In this document: one piece after another, positions 51,891 to 60,863 of the stretch | Numbering within the stretch: the stretch's first letter is position 1 | How the letters are laid out: every line of letters begins with the position of its first letter | NCBI GenBank assembly: GCA_900538555.1 | Contig: UPYI01000002.1 | Span: 62,001 to 126,000 of the forward strand | From: an uncultured Porphyromonadaceae bacterium | GTDB taxonomy: Bacteria > Bacteroidota > Bacteroidia > Bacteroidales > Barnesiellaceae | Direction: 5' to 3' | DNA: 64,000 bases | Notes under the pieces: generated by a model | Seen by the model: the letters and a program-made list of their open reading frames with translations, nothing else | Database searches by the model: none | Told to the model about the DNA's origin: nothing | Made by a program: the position numbers and the translations under genes

Positions 51891-54671
51891 TTATCGTACA
51901 TATACTTTCTTTCCGTTCACGATGTAAACACCGGCAGGAAGCGATACGGTCGCCTCGGAAGCAGGTACATTGGCACGTACCACAATTCCTTGCAAATTAT
52001 AGACCCGAACCGGAGCATCGGCATCGACCGCAATACCTTCGATAGCGGAAGGAAGTCCAGTCTTTACATCTTCACCGTAAGCGGTCACACCCATGATCTT
52101 GCTCTCATAATCCGACGCATTGCCGGTAGCGTGAATCCGGATGAATTGGAATCCGTCGGCAAAAGCGGCAGGGATAAGAACTCGATCGACCGGATTAACA
52201 CCGCCCTTGAACTGGCGACCCGAAACCGAGAAGATTACCTCCGCTCCGTCGAGCGCAGCCTCGGTAGATGCCACACGGACAGTATAGTCGGATGCACAAG
52301 CCGCTTCCCATTTAATTTCGAGGTATTCCGCTTTCACATTGTCGCCCATATCGATCACAACTATGTTTTCAGCCTGTTTCGGGAAAATCAGACTGGCGAC
52401 ACCCGGGTTACCGAGTCCGTGGTCGGCAACCGGCTCGCCATTCAGCCGAACGGTCGCATCGGACAAAGCCAATGTCGTTTCCTCGGTAGGAAGGTCGAAC
52501 ACTTTCACGGTCAATGTCGTCGTTTTGTCTCCGGCTGTAACCGTGAACGTACGTTCTCCTGCCGTATCGAACGAGAATGTATTGCTTGTAGCTACCACAT
52601 CGTTGCACTTCAACTCATATTCCGGCACAACCATGCTCATGCCCCATTGGTCGATACCCGACACTTCGATGACCGTCTCTTCGCCGACAAGCAGGGCATT
52701 GCCGCCTGTCGATGCAATCGCCAGACTTTGCAGTTCGGCTTTTTCCGACGACTCTCCATAAATACGGATCTCATACAAGTTCAGACCCCAACCCTGATTA
52801 AAGTAGACTTCGCTTTCGAACTTGACATAACGCACGCCTTCGTTCAATCCGAAGAAACGGTCGAGACGTCCAGCCTGTGCCACATTCAAGTTTTCATACG
52901 TGTAAGCGGGTGTATAGGTTTCTCCGTCTTCGCTGACCGAAACCGTATATTTCTTGGAGTTCGCACCTTCCCAGTCGAGCGTAACGGCAGAGATGTCGTA
53001 TTTCTTACCGAGATCGATGATCAGCACCGGATTCTCACCTTCGGGAACATTGTAGCCGTCACGACCGGCGAACCATGCCGATTGAGTACCGTCGATCGCT
53101 TTATCCGCACGGTCGGCACCCGCATCGTTTTTGGCATTCGTCGAAGCGGAAACCGGCGAGAGAAGCGTATTGGCATCAGCCACTACAATCGAAATTTCAT
53201 CGGAGAAATCGCCATAGACCGCTTTGAACACAGCCACACCGGCCTTTGTAGCGGTAAATGTTCCATCTGCCCATGTTCCACAGTCGCCCTCTACCGTAAG
53301 AGTGGCTTCCGCATCCATAGCTACACCGTATTGGTTCTTGACAGTAGCAACAACCGTAGCCGTTTCGCCGGTGAACAAACCGGTAGAGGAGGCTTCGATT
53401 TCGAGCGAAGTCGGGATTTCCTGTGCAGCATATTCACCGTCGATCATAAACTCGAACAAGTGCATGCCCCACACCTGACTGGCGTTGCAAAGCAGTTTGA
53501 TATAACGGGCATTGACCGGAGTTTCCAATACATCGGTATGCTGATGGTTACCCAGACCGGCAGCCTGCGTGTATGTTCCGATTTCGATCCACGCCGGTTC
53601 TTCCGCACCTGCAGCTTGTTCGGTAGCATAGAACAGCGTATAATCGGTAGCATAGGCATTTTCCCAATCGGCACCGATCGCTTTCACGATATATTCATCT
53701 TTCAGATCGACATAGAACCATGTACCGTTCAGGATTTCAGCACCGACTTCCCATCCGGCAGTACCGAAAATACCGTCGATCGCCAACGCCGCTTTTTCCG
53801 TCTGGTGGCTGGCATAAGCCGTTCCGTTGATCGCCACATTATTAGCTGCCGCCCAATTGTAATTGACATAAAGCGTAACCGTAGCCGAAAGTTCTCCGGA
53901 AACTACGTTCAGCGTATAAACGCCGATCTCATTGCACGAAACGCGGTGTCCATCGACAACGACACGCTCATCGGCACACGAAACCGTATATTCCACTCCT
54001 TCGATCGCGCTACCCAGAATATTATATCCTTTCGCTACGATCTCGACCGTTTCACCGGCTGTGATCGTAACAGACGTTTTATCCGGACGGATACTGGTCG
54101 GCACATTCAGATCGCCGGTGATATTGCCGGCACGCACCTCATGGCAACAGATACCATAAGCATTTGCCAGTCCCGAATTCTCTTCGGTGTACACCAGGAT
54201 GAAACGTCCCGTATAATTTCCCGATACCGTCTGACGCAACGTTGCGCCATCGACACTGTATGTCCCTACTTTCGACGAAGCGAGAGCATTCAGATCATCG
54301 AGATTCTTCGCTTCGAAAGCATTGGCATCTTCGCCGATCGTCACGACCGAATAAGCGGGAGCCGCATCGGTTACATATACAGAATAAGACGAAGGGCATG
54401 CAGCCTCCCAAAAGATTTCGATATCGGTAAACTCTTTCGTTTCTCCGAGATCGACATAAAACCAACCATGCTCATGGCTCGGACGCGCCTGCCAATTGGA
54501 GCCTTCATTGCCGTCGATCAGACTGCCTTTGCTCCCGTCGTTCGACGAAACCACAACTTCCGCACCCACTGGAATAATATTTTCCACTGCATTCCAGTCT
54601 ATTGCGGCAGTCGCAGACATCGCCATCGCAACCAAGCCGGCAAATACATAAAATCCCTTTTTCATTTTCAA
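51891..54671 (-). CDS. Secreted protein of four F5/8C modules
   Basis: 926 residues, signal peptide (GFYVFAGLVAMAMSATAA). Four discoidin-like modules near residues 30-175, 275-400, 500-620 and 730-860 (LIDGNEGSNWQARPSHEHGW; LAIDGIFGTAGWEVGAEI; AIDGTQSAWFAGRDGYNV; LIFPKQAENIVVIDMGDN) alternate with Ig-like Big domains (ITAGETVEIVAKGYNILG). No catalytic domain is visible. The tail YNLQGIVVRANVPASEATVS is sorting-like. In the glucan locus it probably binds beta-glucan at the cell surface. It starts 23 bases after the GH128 stop. Confidence 0.75.
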   Translation of the reverse strand: MKMKKGFYVFAGLVAMAMSATAAIDWNAVENIIPVGAEVVVSSNDGSKGSLIDGNEGSNWQARPSHEHGWFYVDLGETKEFTDIEIFWEAACPSSYSVYVTDAAPAYSVVTIGEDANAFEAKNLDDLNALASSKVGTYSVDGATLRQTVSGNYTGRFILVYTEENSGLANAYGICCHEVRAGNITGDLNVPTSIRPDKTSVTITAGETVEIVAKGYNILGSAIEGVEYTVSCADERVVVDGHRVSCNEIGVYTLNVVSGELSATVTLYVNYNWAAANNVAINGTAYASHQTEKAALAIDGIFGTAGWEVGAEILNGTWFYVDLKDEYIVKAIGADWENAYATDYTLFYATEQAAGAEEPAWIEIGTYTQAAGLGNHQHTDVLETPVNARYIKLLCNASQVWGMHLFEFMIDGEYAAQEIPTSLEIEASSTGLFTGETATVVATVKNQYGVAMDAEATLTVEGDCGTWADGTFTATKAGVAVFKAVYGDFSDEISIVVADANTLLSPVSASTNAKNDAGADRADKAIDGTQSAWFAGRDGYNVPEGENPVLIIDLGKKYDISAVTLDWEGANSKKYTVSVSEDGETYTPAYTYENLNVAQAGRLDRFFGLNEGVRYVKFESEVYFNQGWGLNLYEIRIYGESSEKAELQSLAIASTGGNALLVGEETVIEVSGIDQWGMSMVVPEYELKCNDVVATSNTFSFDTAGERTFTVTAGDKTTTLTVKVFDLPTEETTLALSDATVRLNGEPVADHGLGNPGVASLIFPKQAENIVVIDMGDNVKAEYLEIKWEAACASDYTVRVASTEAALDGAEVIFSVSGRQFKGGVNPVDRVLIPAAFADGFQFIRIHATGNASDYESKIMGVTAYGEDVKTGLPSAIEGIAVDADAPVRVYNLQGIVVRANVPASEATVSLPAGVYIVNGKKVYVR

Positions 54672-54693
54672 ACAGAATTAAAGGTTAATAAAA

Positions 54694-56178
54694 TTAATTC
54701 CTGACATATACTTTTTGTTTTCCCACGATATAAAGTCCCGCGGGCAGACCTTCGATAGCCTCCGCAGGCATCACCTGCGAACGGATTTTCACACCTTGCA
54801 ACGTATAAACATCCACCGGACTGTTTTCACCGGTTACAATATCATTTATGCCCGCTCCGCTCACCAGCCGGAGGGTAGAGATGCGGATACCGCTCGGCTC
54901 ATACGGGTTACCGTCCTTGATCCGGATCGTCTGTTTCCCGGCAGAAAGAGCCAGCGCGAATTTTTGTACGGTGTATGTTTCATTATTTCCCGAAAGCGTA
55001 AACCGTACGGGAGCAGCCAGTTCCGCGCCGTCGGTTCCGTCGGCATCGACCGCATACACCCCGATCGTCGGATCGAAGCGCACCGGTTCGCCCTGTCCCG
55101 AAACAGTCAGTTCGAGCGTATAATCGCCGCTCTCCGGAACATCGATCTGATAATCGGCAGAAGCTCCGGCATTGAACGAGGTGATCTCGATCGGCCGCGG
55201 ACTCTTCTCGTTCGCGCCTTTACCCAACTGGATTCCGCCCTGCGAAATGTATTCGCTGGCAGGGATCAACTCGGCAACCGGATGATATACCGACTCGTCG
55301 AAACTGCTCATGTACACATAAACATATCCCTGCTCCGACAACTCGCTGACCTCCAACTGTCCGTTCTTCTGACGTTCGAGCAATCCGTAACGGGGTCCGG
55401 TCTGCGAACCGTCCGTATTGTATTGCCCGATCGGCTTGAACCATGCGTAGCGATAGATCCACGGCGTTTTTTCGAGCCATTCGAGGCTCTCTATCATCGA
55501 GGCGATCTGGGTCGATTGAGCCACCTGTGCATTGGGATTTCCCTCTTCGGGCCAATAGCAGAACTCGGTCACCCAAACATCTTTTCCATATTTCTCGTGG
55601 AAGGTCGTAGCAAAACTCTTCATCACGCCCAAGCCGCCGTAATTATGAATCGCCACATAATCGAAAGCATCGAGCCCGACCAATGCCACAAACTCATCCA
55701 TCCATTTCACCGGATCCTGATAAGGCGGATTCGGCGAAAAGTTCAATGCCGGAGAAACCAGTTTCAATCCCAGTTCGTCGGCAAGTGCTTTAAGCGCAGG
55801 CCATGCCTCCGCCGCCGCAGTCGGCGTCATATTGGCTTGGTTGGTAAAATTGGGTTCGTTGAAGCCCAGAATATATTTCACATTCGGATGCGCCTGACAA
55901 TATTCGCGGATCTTGTCCGGATCGTAGTTCGCATTCCACGTCATCGGTACGAAATCGTAACCGGTAAAATCAATAACCTGATTCTTATATCCGGCTTTCG
56001 GAGTCGCCCCCCATGTATAAAACCACGACACACCCGGAGTCAAGGCTTCCATCTGGCAACCCAACGAGAAGCTGTCTTCCCCTATACCCCGTTTCGGGCT
56101 TTTTGCTGAAATTTCCATACCGGCTGCCGATAACATCACGGCAGCAGAAAGTACGATAGACGCTATATTGAATTTCAT
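54694..56178 (-). CDS. GH128 endo-beta-1,3-glucanase with C-terminal carbohydrate-binding region
   Basis: 494 residues, signal peptide (IASIVLSAAVMLSAAGMEIS). The TIM-barrel domain (about 35-280) has the two glutamates of the GH128 (Asl1-type) family: acid/base in LGFNEPNF (about 106) and nucleophile in WVTEFCYWP (about 201). Other family features are SWFYTWGATPK and YAWFKPIG. The region 300-440 is a CBM6-like beta-sandwich (YQIDVPESGDYTLELTVSG), then a sorting-like tail (VYTLQGVKIRSQV). GH128 together with GH81 in one locus gives two endo-glucanases of different fold for beta-1,3-glucan. Confidence 0.85.
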   Translation of the reverse strand: MKFNIASIVLSAAVMLSAAGMEISAKSPKRGIGEDSFSLGCQMEALTPGVSWFYTWGATPKAGYKNQVIDFTGYDFVPMTWNANYDPDKIREYCQAHPNVKYILGFNEPNFTNQANMTPTAAAEAWPALKALADELGLKLVSPALNFSPNPPYQDPVKWMDEFVALVGLDAFDYVAIHNYGGLGVMKSFATTFHEKYGKDVWVTEFCYWPEEGNPNAQVAQSTQIASMIESLEWLEKTPWIYRYAWFKPIGQYNTDGSQTGPRYGLLERQKNGQLEVSELSEQGYVYVYMSSFDESVYHPVAELIPASEYISQGGIQLGKGANEKSPRPIEITSFNAGASADYQIDVPESGDYTLELTVSGQGEPVRFDPTIGVYAVDADGTDGAELAAPVRFTLSGNNETYTVQKFALALSAGKQTIRIKDGNPYEPSGIRISTLRLVSGAGINDIVTGENSPVDVYTLQGVKIRSQVMPAEAIEGLPAGLYIVGKQKVYVRN

Positions 56179-56189
56179 ATTGAGTTTAT

Positions 56190-56287
56190 TTTAAACATTT
56201 GGTTTTCAATAAACGCTTCGCCTCGGCATAATCCATTCAGGTTTCACCGGATAGCTTCTGCACTCGGCTTGCGGTTTATTTTAAAAA
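56190..56287. repeat. Dispersed intergenic repeat, copy C
   Basis: Between GH3 and GH128. CAATAAACGCTTCGCCTCGG ... TTCTGCACTCGGCTTGCGGT, inverted relative to copy A at 19185 and parallel to the copy in 46225-46335. Confidence 0.65.
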
Positions 56288-58510
56288 TTAACGGATATGA
56301 AAGCTGACGGGCGTACCGGATTGGCAATCCGTTCCCACCCAAAGATTAAACTCACCCGGTTCGATAATTTTCTCCGCACGGGCATTATGATAACCCAACT
56401 CGGCAGCCGGCAGTTCGAATGTTACCGTCTGCGACTCTCCCGGCATCAACAATATTTTCCGGAACGCTTTCAACTCTTTGACCGGACGGACCAATGAACC
56501 GACCAAATCGCGGACATACAATTGCACCACTTCCTGTCCGGCTACCTTGCCCGTATTGGTGACTTGGCAAGCAACCGTAATATTTCCATCGGCAGACATC
56601 GTAGCCGACGAAAGTTGAGGCGTGCCGTATTCGAAAGTCGTATAGCTCAAACCGTAACCGAAGGGGAAAAGCGCACCGTCGCCCGCATCGAGGAAGAAAC
56701 TGGTACATCCGGTAGAGGTCTGACCCGCTTCGCGCGGAATTTCGTTGATCAACGTCATGCCCGAAGCCGGACGACCCGTATTCTTGTGGGCATAATAGAG
56801 CGGCAACTGTCCGACCATACGCGGCAGCGAAACGGGAAGTTTACCCGACGGATTGACCTTGCCCGACAATATATTGGCGATAGCGGGGCCACCCATTGTT
56901 CCGGGATGGAACAGATAAACGACCGCAGCCGAATTTTCAACCACATCACCGATCGTCATCGGGCGTCCGGTCATTATCACACTGACAATCGGTTTGCCGG
57001 TCTGTTTCAACGCTGCCAGATAACTGCTTTGCGCCCCCGGCAACGAAATGTCGGCACGGCAATGCGCCTCGCCCGAAAGCACGGCTTCCTCGCCGCCGAA
57101 GAAAAGTATGACATCGCATTTGGCAGCCGCCTTGCAAGCCTTTTTAAAGGCAGCCGTATTCCGGTCGCGGCTATATTCGAGTCCGGGAAGATAAACGACA
57201 TTCTCTTCACCGTACATTTCGCGCAGGCTTTCCAAAGGCGTTACGGTATGTTCCTTTTCCAGATCGAAACACCACGTTCCGTTCTGATCGTGTTTAGCAT
57301 CCGCCATCGGTCCGGTCACGAAAATTTTCCTGACACCTTTCAACGGAAGGATACCCTTGTCATTGGTCAATAACACGGCACTCTCCTCCACAGTACGGCG
57401 GGCGGCATCCAGATTCTCTACCGTATAGAAACGTTTCGAAGTAGCCAGATCGACATACGGATTTTCAAACAATCCGAGGCGATATTTCAGACGCAACACG
57501 TTACGTACCATTCCGTCGATCACCGCAACGTCCAGTTCGCCTTTCTCCACCAGATCTTTAAGATGCCCGATATAGGCATATCCCTCCATATCCATATCGA
57601 CACCGGCATGTGCAGCCTGAGATGCAGCCTGACGCAGATCGGCTGAAAATCCGTGAGGAATCATCTGCTGGATAGAACCCCAGTCGCTCACCATCAGACC
57701 GTCCCAGTTCCATTTGTCACGCAACACGGTACGAAGCAGATAGGCATTTCCGGAAGAGGGCACACCGTTGATATCGTTGAACGAACACATGAATGTAGCC
57801 GCTCCTGCATGGGCGCCAGCCTCGAAAGGAGGCAGATAAACATCGTGAAGGAGTTCGGTCGGAATCCAGGTCGTATTATAATCCTTTCCGCTTTCCGATG
57901 CTCCGTAAGCGGCAAAATGTTTCACACATGCCGCCATCGTATTCGGGCGGGAAAGGTCGTCGCCCTGATACCCCTTAACGGCAGCTACACCCATAGCGGC
58001 AGTCAGAACGGGATCTTCACCGTAGCCTTCGGCGATACGACCCCAACGGGCATCGCGGGCGATGTCCACCATCGGCGAAAATGTCCAGCGCACGCCCACC
58101 GACGAAGCCTCGTCGGCTGCGATACGCGAACCCTCCTCCACCAGCATGGGATTCCATGTAGCCGCCTGTCCGAGAGGAATCGGGAATATGGTTTTGAAAC
58201 CGTGGATCACGTCGCGGGCAAAAACCAACGGAATACCCAACCGCGAATTTTCCACCGCTTCTTTCTGCAAGCGGTTCACCGTTTCAGGATCGACTTCGTT
58301 GAGAATAGAGCCGACCACACCTCCTTTTATCTGAGATACCATCGGTTCCTTATACCCGAATCCGGACAACTGGTTCAATTGCCCGATTTTCTCTTCCAAA
58401 GTCATCTTACCGATCAGATCGTCGATTTTCGTTTCCATATCCGTAGCGGTAACTGCTCCGACAGAGATCGAAGCTGCTAAAAGCGTCGATAATAAAAAAG
58501 TTTTCTTCAT
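56288..58510 (-). CDS. GH3 beta-glucosidase
   Basis: 740 residues starting MKKTFLLSTLLAASISVG (signal peptide). GH3 N-terminal barrel with KHFAAYGASESG, the nucleophile Asp in VSDWGSIQQM (about 273), and DIARDARWGRIAEGYGEDP. The C-terminal GH3 domain has GPMADAKHDQNGTW and GEAHCRADI, and a fibronectin type III-like end (NTGKVAGQEVVQLYVRD). Full length for the family. The substrate-binding layout and the neighbourhood indicate laminari-oligosaccharide hydrolysis to glucose. It starts 17 bases after the GH16 stop, so the two are co-transcribed. An upstream in-frame extension is rejected because the signal peptide starts at 58510. Confidence 0.92.
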   Translation of the reverse strand: MKKTFLLSTLLAASISVGAVTATDMETKIDDLIGKMTLEEKIGQLNQLSGFGYKEPMVSQIKGGVVGSILNEVDPETVNRLQKEAVENSRLGIPLVFARDVIHGFKTIFPIPLGQAATWNPMLVEEGSRIAADEASSVGVRWTFSPMVDIARDARWGRIAEGYGEDPVLTAAMGVAAVKGYQGDDLSRPNTMAACVKHFAAYGASESGKDYNTTWIPTELLHDVYLPPFEAGAHAGAATFMCSFNDINGVPSSGNAYLLRTVLRDKWNWDGLMVSDWGSIQQMIPHGFSADLRQAASQAAHAGVDMDMEGYAYIGHLKDLVEKGELDVAVIDGMVRNVLRLKYRLGLFENPYVDLATSKRFYTVENLDAARRTVEESAVLLTNDKGILPLKGVRKIFVTGPMADAKHDQNGTWCFDLEKEHTVTPLESLREMYGEENVVYLPGLEYSRDRNTAAFKKACKAAAKCDVILFFGGEEAVLSGEAHCRADISLPGAQSSYLAALKQTGKPIVSVIMTGRPMTIGDVVENSAAVVYLFHPGTMGGPAIANILSGKVNPSGKLPVSLPRMVGQLPLYYAHKNTGRPASGMTLINEIPREAGQTSTGCTSFFLDAGDGALFPFGYGLSYTTFEYGTPQLSSATMSADGNITVACQVTNTGKVAGQEVVQLYVRDLVGSLVRPVKELKAFRKILLMPGESQTVTFELPAAELGYHNARAEKIIEPGEFNLWVGTDCQSGTPVSFHIR

Positions 58511-58527
58511 ATTCGTATTGTCTTGTT

Positions 58528-59439
58528 TTAGCGTTTTGTTTCTACTGCATTCTCCGCCACAGCGGCAAGCCCCTCGTCCGTTTTCTGATAAACCCGGACA
58601 TAATCTATCCACATGGAAGCCTCCCCGGTCGGAAGCGCAGTAATCTTCGATGCATCATGGATACCGGGGAAATTCCCGCCGACAGCCAGATTCAACAACA
58701 GGAAATTGGGTTTATGAAAATAAAAACCGTTTTCCTCGGGAGTAGCCCGTTGGGAAATATCCATGCTGGCATACGGTTCCGGTATATCGTCCACAAACAT
58801 GTCGATACGTTCGGGTGTCCATACCAGAAAATAGTGATGGTACTCCCCGTCCTGCAAACTATATTCGTTCAGGCGATCGCCGACCTTTTGCCGGTGGCTT
58901 CCCGAATTGACACCCCAATGAAACGCCCCGTTGAACAGACGCTCCTGTGCCTGTGCGGCAATACCGTTGGCATGACCCATTTCCAGAATATCGGTCTCGC
59001 CGCAATAGGGCCAGCCCTGTTCGTTAATGTCGTTTCCCATCATCCAGAATGCGGGCCAAAGTCCGTCGGCGGTCTTCGGCAATTTGATACGGGCTTCCAC
59101 GACACCATAAGTAAACGCATACTTCCGGTTGGTATTCAAACGTCCCGAAGTAAAATCGTGATCTTTATATTTCTGTCTGCGGGCGGTAATCACCAGATTC
59201 CCGTTTTCGATATGCACATTGCGGGGGTCATCGACATAATACTGCAACTCATTGTTGCCGCAACCCGTACCGTTCACCTCTACATTCCAGCAGGTACGGT
59301 CGAGGGCGTCGCCGTCGAACTCGTCGCTCCAAGCCAATGTATAGCCCGCAAGATGTGACGAAACAACCGGTTCCGAAGCCTGAACAGGAAAAAGAGCCGC
59401 AGCCGTCATTCCCGTAAATATCCCCAACAATCGTTTCAT
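58528..59439 (-). CDS. GH16 laminarinase
   Basis: 303 residues, signal peptide (MKRLLGIFTGMTAAALFPVQ). GH16 fold with the active-site signature GETDILEMGH (nucleophile and acid/base Glu in ExDxxE, about 150), the typical AFWMMGND before it and FFLLLNLAVGGNFPG-like segment after it (FLLLNLAVGGNFPGIHD). Endo-beta-1,3-glucanase by family. Unlike the second GH16 it has no sorting-like tail and ends soon after the catalytic domain, so its location may be periplasmic. I preferred the ATG at 59439 over 59457 because of the signal peptide. Confidence 0.9.
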   Translation of the reverse strand: MKRLLGIFTGMTAAALFPVQASEPVVSSHLAGYTLAWSDEFDGDALDRTCWNVEVNGTGCGNNELQYYVDDPRNVHIENGNLVITARRQKYKDHDFTSGRLNTNRKYAFTYGVVEARIKLPKTADGLWPAFWMMGNDINEQGWPYCGETDILEMGHANGIAAQAQERLFNGAFHWGVNSGSHRQKVGDRLNEYSLQDGEYHHYFLVWTPERIDMFVDDIPEPYASMDISQRATPEENGFYFHKPNFLLLNLAVGGNFPGIHDASKITALPTGEASMWIDYVRVYQKTDEGLAAVAENAVETKR

Positions 59440-59516
59440 CGCTTTCAATCCAACCATGCTATTTCAAGTTTAAATTCGTCTAACAATATAGTATCACACC
59501 GCCACCGAGAATCCGA

Positions 59517-60695
59517 CTAACGGACAAATTTTACAGAAGCTGACTTACCGTCGGCAGAAACGGCTTTGACTACATACATACCGGCAGGAAGCAGACCGAG
59601 AGAATACTCCGTCACATCGGATACCGATACGACCAGTCTGCCTGTCACGTCGTAGATCATCACCCGACCCGGAGCAGTGAGTTCGACCGACTCTCCGGCA
59701 AGACGCACGGCAAAACCGTCGGTTTCAAACGCATCCACGTCGGACGTACCGATATCGCCTTTGTCGAGAGCAAACAGGGATTCGTCGGTTGTACCTTTCT
59801 GATAGATCTTAACGTAATTGACATACATCGATGCCGTATTTCCATTGGCTTCATTCAGTGCCGTAATTCCCGCCGCATCGTGGATACCGGGGAAATTCCC
59901 GCCGACAGCCAGATTAAACAGGATAAAGTTCTCCTTATGGAAATAGTTGCCAGCCGACCATTCGTTGTTCGGCTCGTTTGCCGGAATATCCATTTTAAAA
60001 TAGGGACCTTGCACCGGAATTTTATCGAGATCGACATACATGCTCACCGACTGCTCGTCCCAAATCAACGTGAACAGGTGGAACTCTCCGTCTTGAAGGC
60101 TGTAATTCTTGGTGATCGATTTGGCATGAGAAGCAGCAGGCCAGCCTTGCCCCCAGTGGCAGGCACCATTAAAATAACGGTCCTGTGTATTGTTATTGAT
60201 TCCGTCCTGATGACCGAATTCCATTATATCTATTTCGCCGCATTTAGGCCAGCCGACCTGATCGTAGTCGTTGCCCATCATCCAGAAGGCAGGCCAAAGA
60301 CCATTGGCGGTCTGGGGCAGCCGGATTGCAGCTTCGATTTTTCCATGTGTGAAAGCGACGCGGTTTTTCGACGTTATGCGACCGCTTGTAAAATTTTTCC
60401 CGAGATAGTTCTCGCGGATTGCCGACAAGATCAAGCAACCGTTGCCCTGCTCGTCTTTACCCAAACGTACATTACGCTCGGAATCGGTATAATATTGCAA
60501 CTCGGCATTTCCGCCACCGGCACCGTTCACTTCGATTTCCCAACGCAAGGGGTTCAGTTCCTCCGCATCGAAAAGATCTTGCCATACCAATCTGAAACCA
60601 TCGGTTTCACCTGTGCCGACCTGTGGTTCGACCGCATGAACTCCAAAAGCAGTTAAAGTCAATAGCGTAAAAAATGAGAGTCGTATTTTTTTCAT
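59517..60695 (-). CDS. GH16 laminarinase with sorting-like tail
   Basis: 392 residues, signal peptide (IRLSFFTLLTLTAFGVHA). GH16 domain with GEIDIMEFGHQDG (about 155), AFWMMGNDYDQ and LFNLAVGGNFPGIHD. A tail of about 80 residues follows, ending in the sorting-like motif (MIYDVTGRLVVSVSDV ... GMYVVKAVSADGKSASVKFV). It is similar to the neighbouring GH16, so a local duplication with later divergence of the tail is likely. Endo-beta-1,3-glucanase by family. Confidence 0.9.
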   Translation of the reverse strand: MKKIRLSFFTLLTLTAFGVHAVEPQVGTGETDGFRLVWQDLFDAEELNPLRWEIEVNGAGGGNAELQYYTDSERNVRLGKDEQGNGCLILSAIRENYLGKNFTSGRITSKNRVAFTHGKIEAAIRLPQTANGLWPAFWMMGNDYDQVGWPKCGEIDIMEFGHQDGINNNTQDRYFNGACHWGQGWPAASHAKSITKNYSLQDGEFHLFTLIWDEQSVSMYVDLDKIPVQGPYFKMDIPANEPNNEWSAGNYFHKENFILFNLAVGGNFPGIHDAAGITALNEANGNTASMYVNYVKIYQKGTTDESLFALDKGDIGTSDVDAFETDGFAVRLAGESVELTAPGRVMIYDVTGRLVVSVSDVTEYSLGLLPAGMYVVKAVSADGKSASVKFVR

Positions 60696-60765
60696 TTCTA
60701 TTTTTATTTTTCAACGATAAAAAACTAAGGTTCAATATCTTATATCTTTACCAAAACCATAAGAG

Positions 60766-60818
60766 AAAGGATGGCGAAGACACGTTGCCGAAGTCCCGGC
60801 ACGACCTCGCCATCCTTT
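60766..60818 (-). terminator. Hairpin between GH16 and the 311-aa gene
   Basis: AAAGGATGGCGA (60766-60777) pairs with TCGCCATCCTTT (60807-60818). It ends or attenuates transcription from SusCD and the 311-aa gene before the enzyme genes. Confidence 0.7.
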
Positions 60819-60863
60819 AAAGAGCTGAGACTAATGTCTCTTCAACATTCTTTTTTACCTGAA

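Noticed and set aside
51990..54704. Long plus-strand open frame of about 900 codons
   Set aside because: Antisense to the F5/8C protein, with no recognisable domain.
54715..56109. Plus-strand frame opposite GH128
   Set aside because: Shadow of a gene with identified catalytic motifs.
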